Shown here piece after piece: positions 1-10,429 of a stretch of 64,000 nucleotides of DNA. The notes below the pieces were generated by a model. The model had not been told where the DNA came from, did not search any database, and saw only the letters and a program-made list of their open reading frames with translations. Source of the stretch: Malus domestica (taxonomy: Eukaryota; Streptophyta; Magnoliopsida; Rosales; Rosaceae); contig NC_091676.1 of assembly GCF_042453785.1 (NCBI RefSeq), positions 69,501-133,500 on the forward strand, in the 5' to 3' direction. Numbering within the stretch: position 1 is the stretch's first letter; every line of letters begins with the position of its first letter. The position numbers and the translations under genes are program-made.

Positions 1-2019
1 CTATGTCCTTTCCATAGTTCATAAGGTGACTCGTCAATCTTCTTTAGAGGAACCTTATTCAATATGGTATTTGCAGTAAGTAAAGCTTCACTCCACAAAC
101 TGTGTGGAAGCCCTGAACTATTTAACATGGAATTAATCATATCTTTGAATGTTCTATTTTTTATTTCAGCAACACCATTTTGTTGTGGTGTGTATGGAGT
201 CGTTGTTTGATATATAATTCCATGTTGTGCACAAAAATCTGAGAAGGCAGTAGACTCATACTCTCCGCCTCTATCGGATCTAAGTGCTTTGATTTTTCTC
301 TCAAGTTGATTTTCAACTTCGGCCATATATGTCTTAAACATATTCAAAGCTTCGTCCTTGCTATGAATCAAATAAACATAGCAATACTTACTGCAATCCT
401 CAATAAAAGTGACATAATAATTCTTTCCTCCACGAGTTGGTGTGGATTTAAAGTCACAAAGATCACTATGAATTAATCCAAGTAATTCATTTGATCTTTC
501 CAGAATTGACTTTCTCGTTTGCCTAGCAATTTTCGATTCAGTACATGTTTCACACTTATGATTAAAATCAATTTCGAATTTAGGTAATAATTCTAATTTA
601 ACCATTTTATGCATGGAACGAAAATTAACATGTCCTAATCTAGCATGCCAAATATTAGAAGACTCAACAATATAAGTAGAAGCATTTATTTTATTAGCAT
701 CATCAATGGCAATTACATTGAGTTTCACGAGGCCATCAGCCGCATAACCATTTCCAACAAACATCCCACCCTTGGTAAGTACACATTTGTTGGATTCCAT
801 TACAAGTTTAAAACCCTTAGCAATCAGAATAGGTCCAGAAACCAAGTTTCTCCTTATTTCAGGAACATGCAGCACATTCAGCAAGGTGAGACTCTTTCTA
901 GATGTGAATTTGAGTACCACTTTGCCTTTGCCATCAACGCAGATGAGGCAGAATTGCCCATATACAGCTTTTCTCCATGGGCAGCAGGATGGTATTCAGT
1001 GAATAGATTTCTGTCAGCGCAGATGTGCTTAGTAGCACCAGTATCCAACAGCCATTCACTGACATTTGAGACCATGTTGACCACGAATACAACATCAGCC
1101 AATTCTCCATTGGTGGTTGCCATGTTAGCATGGTTATTGTTGTTTCCGTTGGCATGATTTCCATCATTGCGATGATAACAATCTTGTGCCTTATGACCAG
1201 ATTTGCCACACACATAGCATGCGCCCTTAATCTTTTTCAGATTCTTGCCTTTGGGAGCAAGGGCAGATTGTATAAACTGCTTGGTTTTATGAGCCTTATT
1301 ATTCTTCGGCTTGGCCTTGGAGTTTCCTCCCTCAACATAATTTGCATTGACTTCAATGGCAGCAAACCCTCCAGAACGGTCTGTCTTTCTGTGGTCTTCT
1401 TCCACTAGTAACCTCAGGATCAAATCTTCCATATTCATCTCACAACGCTTGTGTTTGAGATAAATTTTGAAGTCATTCCACGAAGTTGGGCAATTTTTCA
1501 ATTATCGCCCCAACTTGGAAATGCTCATTGATCTCGCATCCCTCGGAGTGCAGTTCATAGATCAATTTCTGGATTTCTTGGACCTGAAAGACAACAGATT
1601 TTGAATCCACCATTGTATATTTGAGAAACTTATTGATAACAAATTTCTTTGAACCAGCATCATCAATCTTATACTTTTTCTCCAGGGATTCCCACAATTC
1701 CTTTGTTGTCTTGCACAGAGAATAAATGTCGTAGAGATTGTCATCCAAACTATTTAGAATATAATTCCTGCAACAAAACTCGGAATGATTCCAAGCTTCA
1801 ATTGCCATGACAGTCTCTTTCGTCATTGGATTCTCATTAGACTTCGGAGCTTCTTCTTTGACAACATGAGCGAGATTCATTGTTGTCAGGAAGAACAAAA
1901 TCTTTTGTTGCCATCTCTTGAAGTCCAGCCCTTTGAACTTCTCAGGCTTTTCAGAGTATTTTGGCACAGCGCCATTCACATTTACAGATTGTTAATCCAT
2001 AAAATTTTTGTTTCAAGAT
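1..2019 (-). mobile_element. Ty1/Copia internal region (gag to integrase), partial
   Basis: Read on the minus strand this is the first part of a Copia polyprotein. A gag region (about 1473-1979, with the typical EKPEKFKGLDFKRWQQK-type start) is followed by a CCHC zinc knuckle (CYVCGKSGHKAQDC, about 1178-1219), an aspartic protease site (LLDTGA, about 1037-1050) and an integrase region whose SPYELWKG motif lies at the left edge. Reverse transcriptase and RNase H would lie outside the window to the left. The element is a fossil: the coding region is broken in a few places. The gag style resembles the Ale/Retrofit type, which is inference. Confidence 0.9.
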
Positions 2020-2809
2020 TGTTGGATATAAGTCAACAATCTGTGATTTAATTATATATGCTAATAAACAATAAATGCAGATATAAAAATTAACAGAGTA
2101 TGAACAAAACACAATTATAAAACAAACAGCTTGAAGATTAAGGCTTGCGTACCGCAATTTTCTTGAAATAGAAATTCCGTCTCTACTCAGTGCTTGTAGT
2201 TCTATGGACGTCTGCTTCACCAGGTTTCAACAATCTAAGTTAGAATTCCAGCACCGAAAAACTAGACTTCTGGCGAATTTGTTTGTGGTACTCTCAGTAT
2301 GCTTGGTATATGAGGATTGATGATTTTCTGTGATTTGAATGACATGCAGATGCATATATATATAATGATCATATGTATGTTCGCAACAGACATGTTTTTG
2401 GGAGGCGACTGTTCAACATAAAGGGTGTATTGCTCCATCTGTTTCTCAGATACGCTCTCAGACTTCATCTGAAAAGATGAGCCTTTTCATAAATAAAAAA
2501 TAATTTAATTAAATTCGAAATTAATTAAAAATAATTAATTAAAGAATTTAATTTTCAGAGCCCCAAGGCCCAAGGCCCAAGGCCCATCTTTTGATAGTTA
2601 ATTAATATATATTAATTATATATATAATATTAATTAATTATCAATTAATTATTACACCCCAAAGCCCAACCCCAAGGGTGAGCCCAATTTTACTCTCTTA
2701 GGTCTATCACTCCAATCACTTTCTATAAAGGACAAAACCTTATAAAGTGAGGAAACCTTGTGGTGGTGAGCAATGTGGGACAATGAAATTCTACTCAAAA
2801 TTTCCAACA
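2020..2809 (-). repeat. 5' LTR of the left-edge Copia element
   Basis: On the minus strand this 790-base segment begins TGTTGGA and ends TCCAACA, a perfect short terminal inverted repeat. It sits directly upstream of the gag region, leaving a leader of only about 40 bases. A classic initiator-tRNA primer site could not be recognised. The other LTR is outside the window, so the ends rest on this single copy. Confidence 0.7.
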
Positions 2810-3199
2810 CCTTCTACCCTGGAGGAGCGTCACGCCTGACTTTTGTAGCATGTCAAATATGTGGTGATTACCTCCTCCGTGAGGATGCTTAACAGCCTCG
2901 ACTGGGTTCATAGCACACCACGGATAAGATTCCATAATACTTTTGTTAGTTTTGGCTGTTTCTTCATCTAGTATTGTGACTACTGCTTGGCGTGATCATT
3001 CTGACTTGATTTCTTCTTTATACATATATTATTTCCTATCTTCCTCCATGATAATGCTTGACAGCCTTGACTGGGTTCATAGCCACACCACGGATAAGAA
3101 GATCTGGCAAACCGCTTACGACGGTGTGGCATGTTCTCTTTAATGCTACCACTCTGACTTGATTTCTTCTTTATACATATATTCTTAATGGGGGTAGAT
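2810..3199. repeat. Tandemly duplicated ~168 bp unit, end of an older LTR element
   Basis: Two copies of a unit containing GACTGGGTTCATAGC and CACCACGGATAAG occur near 2884-2935 and 3053-3101. Each is followed by a shared CTGACTTGATTTCTTC stretch (about 3000 and 3155), giving a period near 165-170 bases. The last bases are a purine-rich AATGGGGGTAGAT directly before an LTR-like start at 3200, as expected of a polypurine tract at the end of a Gypsy internal region. No gene is seen here. Confidence 0.55.
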
Positions 3200-3849
3200 T
3201 GTAACAACCCGTCCCGATATTTATTTTACGAATTTTTTGAACGAGGGCATTTTTGTAATTTCATTGGAATTGAGCTAGATATTTTTTATTGGTTGCCTTT
3301 GACCTTATTTGGTGTGTCAAGGGGGCCCACCCTCTGATTTCCTGTTCCCGGCCCATTTTCCCTCTCCCGTAGCACTCCCTCTCAGACTTTACTCTCTCTA
3401 TCTTTCTCCCTTACTGCATTCTTTTCCCCTGAGCACCACACACACACACTCACCCACTCCACCTACATGACAACAAACCACCACCACCTTTCACCACCGC
3501 AAGTGAGGAACCTAGCTTGAGACCTTAAACCTTGCTGCGATGGTGGTATTGTTCATCTTTGTCCCCAAGCGAACTCCGACGAGTTTCTCGACCTCCGACA
3601 TGGAAACCACCTCGGAGAACTAAACCCAGATTCCGACAAGAAACTGTGATTTCTAGGCTATTTTCCGACCAACTCCAGCCACCACATGTCTTGAAATTGG
3701 TGCAATTGTTTATGGCATTTTCATCATCTCTTGTTTGCACGGCTCTTCGCCAACGATGTAAGGTGAGTAGACCCCTTCAAAAATGCATATTTTACTATTA
3801 GAAATGCATACATGAAAATCATGATTTATTGATTACATTTTATGAAATG
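3200..3849 (+). mobile_element. Gypsy-type LTR fragment, split by copy A
   Basis: It starts TGTAACAACCCGTCCCG, the start style of long Gypsy LTRs also seen at 27446, directly after a polypurine-like tract. It is interrupted at 3849 by the insertion of copy A, and the AT-rich sequence after that insertion (7901 onward) is probably its continuation. Open frames here (for example around 3532-3801) run through the Gypsy leader and have no recognisable protein. Confidence 0.55.
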
Positions 3850-4214
3850 TGTTGATGCATAAAACCGGAGGTCTTAGAACAATGTAAATCCGTGAATCTG
3901 CAAGAAAGTAAATAACACAAGATGTATCGTGGTTCACCCCAATGTTTGGGCTACGTCCACACTGATTTTGTATTTCTGAGAGGATTGTGAGGGAGAGAGT
4001 GTGAGAGCCTCTGTAATGAGAGTGAGGCTTTGAGAGAGGGTGAGAGGGCCTAGGAATTGGCCTCCCTTAATTGTGAGGGTGAAGAGTCCTTTTATAAAAT
4101 AAGGGCTCCTCATTTATTACATATTTGCTCATTCCTTTATTTCATAATTACATTTAAGTCCCCCAAGTATTTGTACGAGATCTAAATACAGAGGCCCTAA
4201 GTATGGTATAAACA
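3850..4214 (-). repeat. 3' LTR of copy A
   Basis: Matches 7537-7900 over its whole length with scattered differences. The plus strand reads TGTTGATGCATAAAACCGG at the left end and GGTATAAACA at the right. It contains a TATA-like TTTTATAAAATAAGG segment near 4090, the likely promoter core of the LTR. Confidence 0.9.
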
Positions 4215-4429
4215 GTAGTCCCCCAAGTCTTCAATCAAGAGAGTCTTTTGGCTGAAGACTTGAAATTAAGTCCATGTGTGGGCCGAAGTAACTAGAGGTC
4301 GTCTAGGACTGATACCTGATATGAGGCGGTGCCCAATCCGAAATGATGCTCAACCAGAAGTAGCACATGTTGCGAGGCTGCTCTGTTTGTGGCTTATGTT
4401 GTCTTGGTTGTCTCGGCTTGTGGCGTTGG

Positions 4430-4690
4430 AGGTGAGGGAGTCCCTTTTATAGAATAAAGGCTCTCTCCTCAATACATAAATGATGGGCTAGAGTCAATGC
4501 TCGTGGCGAGCCGGTTGCTCAGTAAGCGGTGATGCTCTCTAATAATGGTGAGGGAGTCCCTTTTATAGAATAAGGGCTCGCTCCTCAATACATGAATAAT
4601 GGGCTAAAGTTGATGCTCTCTAATGATAGTGAGGGAGTCCCTTTTATAGAATAAGGGCTCGCTCCTCAATACATAAATAATGGGCTAAAG
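4430..4690 (-). repeat. Reiterated TATA-containing units in copy A
   Basis: Three units carry GAGGGAGTCCCTTTTATAGAATAAGG (in part), at about 4436, 4552 and 4630. Each is followed by CTCCTCAATACAT. On the minus strand each reads as a TATAAAAGGGACTCCC promoter-like cassette. The sequence resembles the TATA region of the element's own LTR. Confidence 0.8.
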
Positions 4691-4859
4691 TCCCCCAAGT
4701 ATTTTTCATGAGGCCTAGTTAAGGCCCAATATATGGTATATAATGTAGTCCCTCAAGTCTTCGGTCAATAGAGTTTGTTGGCTGGAGACTTCAAATTGAA
4801 TCCATGTATGGGCCGAAGTGGCGGTTGTTCGGAGGCGATATTTGTATACCCTGCACTGA

Positions 4860-5155
4860 AGCTTTGTAGGTGAAGCTTTGTAGGTGAAGCTTTGCAAGTG
4901 AAGCTTTGAAGCTGGAGCTCTGTAAATGAAGTTTTTGAAGCTAGAACTCTGTAAATGAAGCTTTTGAAGCTAGAGCTCTTGTAAATGAAGCTTTTGAAGC
5001 TAGAGCTCTGTAAATGAAGCTTTTGAAGCTAGAGCTTTTGTAAACGAAGCTTTTGAAGCTAGAGCTTTTGTAAATGAAGCTTTTGAAGCTAGAGCTTTTG
5101 TAAACGAAGCTTTTGAAGCTAGAGTTGTGTACATGAAGCATTTTGAAGCTGATTG
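4860..5155 (-). repeat. ~31 bp tandem array with GAAGCTTTTGAAGC core
   Basis: About nine imperfect units of roughly 30-31 bases, each with TAAATGAAGCTTTTGAAGC followed by TAGAGCT. The core AAGCTT palindrome and the GAAGC half repeats recur in every unit. Copy B has only about three such units (56236-56310). The open frame across this array on the minus strand is repeat-driven and is not treated as a gene. Confidence 0.85.
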
Positions 5156-5360
5156 ACATGGGTGATGCTCATGAATGTTTATGTTGATTGATATGAGTGA
5201 TGCTCATGGATGTTGACATGAGTGATGCTCATGAATGTTGACATGAGTGATGCTCATGAATGTTGACATGAGTGATGCTCATGAATGTTTATGTATGATT
5301 GATATGAGTAATGCTCATGAATGTTTATGTATGATTGACATGAGTAATGCTCATGTATAA
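5155..5360 (-). repeat. ~25 bp tandem array with ATGAG-N5-CTCAT dyad
   Basis: About seven units based on TGACATGAGTGATGCTCATGAATGTT. Each holds the dyad ATGAG...CTCAT and is 24 to 38 bases apart from the next. The same array, similarly repeated, is found in copy B at about 56030-56235. Confidence 0.85.
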
Positions 5361-5364
5361 TTTG

Positions 5365-5480
5365 AAGTACTGGGCGTACTTTTAATCACCTGGTTAGTGA
5401 TAATAGCGACAAGCAGCCGAATAATTTGGAGTACTGGGCGTACTTTTGATCACATGGTTGGTGCTATTTTGGGCTTGTGG
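5365..5480 (-). repeat. GTAC-dyad repeat, two units in copy A
   Basis: Two units contain GTACTGGGCGTACTTTT followed by GATCACNTGGTT. The GTAC-N5-GTAC dyad is shared with the five-unit array in copy B (55750-56030). Confidence 0.75.
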
Positions 5481-6039
5481 GCCTTCACCCTCCACACAAC
5501 ATTTCAGCCCATTTATTTTGGGCTTTGCTATTTTTTTTATTACCCTATGACGGGGTTTATACAGATGTCTCCAAAAGATAATAAATCACATCATATAAAA
5601 ACAAGAAAAGTAAATCACATCATTCTGGTGGGGTGTTTATTCATTACTTTTGCTTTCTCTTTTGCTTTCTCTTTTCTTTTCTCTTTTCTTTTCTGCTTTT
5701 GTTTTTTATGCTTTTCTTGATCTCCCCGCTTCTTTTCTGTCCACCTTGTTTTGTAAGGTATCTTTTGCTTGCAAACCCACTTGCTTTGGTCATGCCCATC
5801 CATTCTCACTTCTCTTTTTCCTTTTTTTCTTTTGCTTTTCTGTTGTACTGCAGGTTTAAGCATGGGTGAGCTGCGCAAATGCCATCCCACATTCACCATG
5901 AGATCTGTGTAAAGTCAGTATACTTATCCAATTGCTTTCATTCTTCCTCTTTTTCCTTTATTCCACTTTTGCTTTCTCAGAAAAGTGGATTTCTTCACAG
6001 TTGTGCTGGGGGTGATCATCTTTCCTAACCCTGACTTAC

Positions 6040-6330
6040 GATTTTGACTGTTGTAATGAAGAATTGTGATCCGTTGGTGTCTGGCCCAACATTTGTCATA
6101 GAAAGAATACCTGGCCCGGTATGCTGTATTTCATCTGCAAATTTATCATCGTAAATTGATTCTCCACCTCGTCCATCACTGAGAGTGAAATCACCTCCCT
6201 ATATCATAAAGCTGGGGATCATCTTATGAAATGTACTGCCTTTGTAGTGAAGAGGCTTCCTACTCATTTCCGTTCCTTTTTCTCATGTGCAAAGTGCTCG
6301 AAAATTCTTTATGGTTTTAGGAAACGATTC
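6040..6330 (-). pseudogene. Captured cyclophilin (PPIase) gene fragment in copy A
   Basis: The minus strand encodes recognisable cyclophilin pieces: NFRALCT, then [34 protein letters not shown] and [15 protein letters not shown]. These are the central half of a plant single-domain cyclophilin, a peptidyl-prolyl isomerase. The match stops at 6040 directly before a GTAAGT splice-donor sequence, which suggests capture of genomic DNA with an intron edge. It is a dead fragment carried by an LTR element, not a working gene. Confidence 0.85.
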
Positions 6331-6429
6331 AATTGAAGCAGCTACACAGACGGAGGGCTTTGACCCACATGCATAAACCTTGTACGAGTCTCCCAAGTTC
6401 ATCGGAGGGCTCTGACCCTCGAATGCCAT

Positions 6430-6577
6430 GGCCGAGAAAAGACAGCTGTGTGTCGGTGCCGTCGAGGACTTCGTTCCCAACGTTGATGCACGTGATTTTG
6501 GTCTGAGGGAGATGGAGCTGCACGTGCTGCTGAATCCAGGATTGGGCTCTGAGAGGGTCGGTGGACATGCTCTGCAA
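6430..6577 (-). pseudogene. Captured GH17 beta-1,3-glucanase fragment in copy A
   Basis: The minus-strand translation includes DPLRAQSWIQQHVQ, HLPQTKITCINVGNE and GTDTQL, matching the middle of plant glycoside hydrolase family 17 glucan endo-1,3-beta-glucosidases (family pattern AQSWIQQHVQPHLPQTKITCITVGNE). Only about 48 residues are present; the catalytic domain is mostly absent. It abuts the BRCT fragment at about 6577. Confidence 0.85.
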
Positions 6578-6792
6578 GTGGGATCAATGGGGAGTCCGAC
6601 ATCAAAACCATAATGGACCCATAAAGTAGTGACAAGAGTCTTGGCGTTATTTCGAGCAGCAACACATACGGGATCATCATACACAATTTTATCTACAATG
6701 ATGTGGTTACAATCGGATGAATAGTGGACAATATCCTCTCTGTCGCAATCTACAAGCTTAGATCGAACCTGGTGCTCGTCAACGGGGTCGGG
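6577..6792 (-). pseudogene. Captured BRCT-protein gene fragment in copy A
   Basis: The minus strand encodes DPVDEHQVRSKL, then HIIVDKIVYDDPVCVAARN, KTLVTTLWV and GFDVGLPID. This resembles the N-terminal BRCT domain of the plant BRCT-containing DNA repair protein (Arabidopsis At4g02110 type, from memory). About 72 residues are kept in an open frame that begins farther upstream (7113) in unrecognised sequence. The family identification rests on remembered sequence. Confidence 0.7.
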
Positions 6793-7536
6793 TATGTCTC
6801 GGACTGGCTCTGTCTCAGGTCTGGTCGGCACCGACCCATTAGAAACATTGAAAGACCCAAAAGGAAACCGGTGAGAGGTCATCCGTCTAGTAGTAGAACT
6901 CTGACAAGTCGAGCTCTTAGAGCGACTGACAGGCCGAGAACAAAAGGTCGAAGTCGGCACCGAGAGGTGATTGAGCTCTTTGATGCCAGCAGACGATCTT
7001 GACGTGGCGCAATCCCGACCACAGATGGGAGATGATCCGGACGATAGAGGGCGATCGGGAGTAGGCTGTGAGTGAGGTGATGAATGGGAATGTGTCACAT
7101 AGGCGTTGGGCAAGGAGAAAAGGGGCAGTGTTGGCGGTGGTATGGACGATGTTGTTCTTTTTTAGGCTTTTGAAAGTTTTTCGAGTATAGACCTTGCTCT
7201 CCGTGAACCTTTGTTTCTCTCTGACTCTATCACCTTCTCCTACTGTAGGCCTCGAAGCCATCGCCTTGATAGTATAGATATGATGGATGGCTGAGATCAG
7301 TTGGAGGTCAATGCCCAATTGGTTGTGTTGTATGTCTCTGTGATTTGCTTGTGGAATTGGAGGCTATTGGTCAGCGGATTCAAGAGAGATGCACCTGAGT
7401 TTCTCTTTTTCTCTGTAGATTGAATAGGTGTGTCTCTGAATGTGCGTGTTGGGTTTCTGCAAATTCACGGCGGAGGTGAAAAAATGAAAGAGAACCAACA
7501 CAACTTTTTGTATCGTTTCCCACAGACGGCGCCAAA

Positions 7537-7900
7537 TGTTGATGCACAAAACCAGAGGTCTTGGAACAATGTAAATCCGACTGTGAATCTGCAAGAAAGT
7601 AAATAACACAAGATGTATCGTGGTTCACCCCAATGTTTGGGCTACGTCCACACTGATATTGTATTTCTGAGAGGATTGTGAAGGAAAGAGTGTGAGAGCC
7701 TCTGTAATGAAAGTGAGGCTTTGAGATGGGATGAGAGGGCCTAGGAATTGGCCTCCCATAATTGTAAGGGTGAGGAGTCATTTTATAGAATAAGGGCTCC
7801 TCATTTATTACATATTTGTCTCTTCCTTTATTACATAATTACATTTAAGTCCCCCAAGTATCAAGATCTAAATACGGAGGCCCTAAGTATGGTATAAACA
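7537..7900 (-). repeat. 5' LTR of copy A
   Basis: Direct repeat of 3850-4214. The primer-binding site lies just inside it on the minus strand (about 7518-7536, TTTGGCGCCGTCTGTGGGA). A TATA-like element lies near 7783 within the shared TTTTATAGAATAAGG segment. Confidence 0.9.
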
Positions 7901-7905
7901 AAACG

Positions 7906-8636
7906 TTTATGAGTAAATTGGTTTCACACTTTATGAATTATCATGCTTTAACGACTTTACATTCCTTGTGATATATATAATTAATGACTATATACATACT
8001 TGTGAACGTGGTTTTACGATATGATGTTTTAACTATAATTCTTATAGACTTAGGACAACTCATCATGGGCTAGAAAATCCCAACAATCTCCCCCTAAACA
8101 ATGAGGAAGGTATACCAAAATAGGATTGCTCCTCTTGATCAAACTCTCATTGATCGAACTTCTCATAACCAGGCTCCTTCTAATTAAACTAGTCATAACC
8201 AGAATCCCCTAATCGAACTAATCATAACCACACTTCCCCTGATTGAATTACTCATGATCATTTCCTTTTATTGAACTACTCATAATGAGGCTCCCCTTGA
8301 TTGAACTACTCATGACCAGACTCTCATTGATCGAACGCCTATGTGACCAAGATCCTCTTGATAAGACTTTGTTTGACCAGGTTCTCCCTGATCGAAGTAC
8401 CCATCTTCATTGGCACAGGCAATTATAGATTTCTTTGCCATAAAACATCCCTCATGTTTATTTTGGTCCGATAAGCATCAAACATACTTGTTGACTTGCT
8501 CTTAACACCTTCAATAAAACATATCCTCCATTCTTGATTTCCCCGTAACCTAATTGGAGCGAGGTGAGTTCCATCTTGGTACTAATCGAAGCCACCATTC
8601 TAAACAGATATCAGATAACCAGACTTTGATACAACT
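7906..8636 (-). mobile_element. LTR-element debris with ~30 bp tandem repeats
   Basis: 7906-8087 is AT-rich and probably continues the LTR split by copy A. At 8088-8097 the minus strand reads TAGGGGGAGAT before TGTTGGGATTTT, a polypurine tract and LTR start. 8110-8400 holds roughly ten degenerate units of about 30 bases built on TTGATTGAACTACTCATGACCAG. No coding region was recognised. Confidence 0.5.
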
Positions 8637-9139
8637 TGTTATGGTTATCGCGTTAAGAATGGGAAAATTTGAACAATATTGGAAAAAACCGAAAACAAAA
8701 TAGCCAAGTTCAACAATACTAAGAATTAAAGTGGTTCGCCTAGATGTGCCTACGTCTACGAGGTACCAACAATAATCTTTCACTATATCAATAATGAGTA
8801 TGATGGATAACCTTATTAAGCCTCTAAGATTAAGACTTGACAAGAAACCTGAAAGAACAAGAATATGGAGTACAATCTTATCTCTTTTATTTTCTCTAGC
8901 ACACTGATTGTGGCATTAAACAAAAAATCCCAAGTGTCCAAACAAACATCGGCCATTATAAAAGACCTGACACATGTTCACTAGCTGAGCTAGTGTTCCC
9001 CACAAATAAAGACTTAACACATGTTCACCACTAATTAACATATCACACATGGCAAAAAACTCTCTTGAGTTAATGCATTTTGGTTTTGGGAAAAGATAAT
9101 CAATGCATTTCTGATGTATTTCCCTTCTTATCCCTAACA
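8637..9139 (-). repeat. Degenerate Copia-like 5' LTR with primer site
   Basis: On the minus strand it runs from TGTTAGGGATAAG to CATAACA (503 bases). It is followed by ACAAGTTGTATCAAAGTC, a diverged form of the initiator-Met tRNA primer site of Copia elements (TGGTATCARAGC). A second matching LTR was not found, so the element is truncated or rearranged. Confidence 0.55.
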
Positions 9140-10391
9140 TTCATTATTTTATTTCTCATAAAAGAATTTGTTTGATTAAAGAAAAACAAATTAAAACCCC
9201 AGATTTCTCCCCCACAAGACATCACCTCCGCCGCCGCACCCCTTACCCTAACCCACCATCCATTCCTTCTTCCTCACCACACTCTCTCTCTCTCACCTCC
9301 TCTTTCTTTCTCTCTCTTCCACTTTTTCTCTCCTCTCTTAAGCCGGTGAAGGAAGTAAATGCTGGCAAGTTGGCGAACTCACCAACTCTTGAGTTGCCGC
9401 CGACCATCCCTCGGGTTGATGTCGAGGTAAGAGTGGGACAAAGAGAAGGAAGAGGAGAAAGAATAGTAAAATAAATCGCCGGTGAAATTGCCAACTGGTG
9501 GTGAAGGTGGATGGTTGCTCTGTGATGGGAGCTTTGCGTCAATGGCATGGGGTGTGGGGGGCTAGCATTTTCTGAATTTTCTCTTGCAATAGGTTAGGGG
9601 TAACTTAGGAAGTTTAGTCTAAACAAATCTAGTTGGCATATTTTTACCTGAGAAAAATAAAACAACTACATGTCAAGCCTTCATTTGTGGGGAACATCAG
9701 TTCAGTTAGTGTTCCCAGTATCTTGAAAAATTTCCCCTGAGAGACCACATTCATTTTTGGTGCAGAAAATTTGAACAATCTTCCACTTTGGCTTTGAAGG
9801 GAATCTCTCTTGCTTATTAATGTAAAGTCCGTTTATCCTTAATTAATCCGTTTTACATGACTATTCAGCAATCAGGAGAGAATGTGCCAACAGGCCCAAC
9901 ACCTAACATGATCAAGACCAACCACAACCACAAAAAAAACTAAACGGTACACTTAGGTGAGGGACTATAGGGTAATCTTTGAAATGATTCATGGAAATGT
10001 GTCAGTCCAAATCCCATTTTATGTTTTCTAGTGTTCTTGTAGTGTTTTCACAATTGATTTGATACTTAATTTGGTATTTTAAAGACTTGTATGGTATTAT
10101 ATTCGAATTTTTTTTATCATTTCTCAAAATATTTCTTGAAAACAAATTTTTTTAAACTCAAAAACTTGATTGGTTTGCGATTTAAAATTTTTAAATCTTA
10201 CAACTTAAACTAGACAAAGAGATCTAAAAAGAGGTCGCAAGAGAGGAAGAAAGATGAGAGAAGAGGAAAGATAGTAATCTATGATTAAAGAAAAGAGAAA
10301 GAAGAGAGGGGTCGGACGACATAGAGAGGAAGAGGAGTGAGAAAAAACCGAGAGAATAAGGAGAGCAGATTGAAACGGAAACGAAAAAGGT

Positions 10392-10429
<38 letters not shown>

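Larger units (their letters stand above)
3850..7900 (-). mobile_element. Non-autonomous LTR element, copy A (gene-capturing, LARD-like)
   Basis: A 4,051-base element bounded by two similar LTRs of about 365 bases (TGTTTATACC...GCATCAACA read on the minus strand). The flanking five bases are AAATG on the left and AAACG on the right, a slightly decayed target duplication. Minus-strand order: 5' LTR, primer-binding site TGGCGCCGTCTGTGGG, captured host-gene pieces, A/T-rich tract, tandem arrays, polypurine tract CTTGGGGGACTAC, 3' LTR. No gag or pol is recognisable, so it depended on another element. The primer site resembles those of Tat/Athila Gypsy elements. The same family recurs as copy B (53331-59644). 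Confidence 0.9.

Noticed and set aside
4941-5159. 72-codon Ser/Phe/Lys repeat frame on the minus strand
   Set aside because: Produced by the 31-base tandem array; unit length changes would break the frame in other copies.
5397-5899. Phe/Leu-rich and Lys-rich open frames
   Set aside because: Low-complexity T-rich tract of copy A; the same tract occurs in copy B, and the frames have no domain.
6283-7113. 276-codon open frame taken as one gene
   Set aside because: It strings together captured fragments of different genes and unrecognised sequence inside an LTR element, so it is not a single host gene.
9172-9548. Open frames on both strands near 9.3 kb
   Set aside because: CT-rich low-complexity sequence; Ser/Pro-rich on one strand and Arg/Glu-rich on the other, with no family match.
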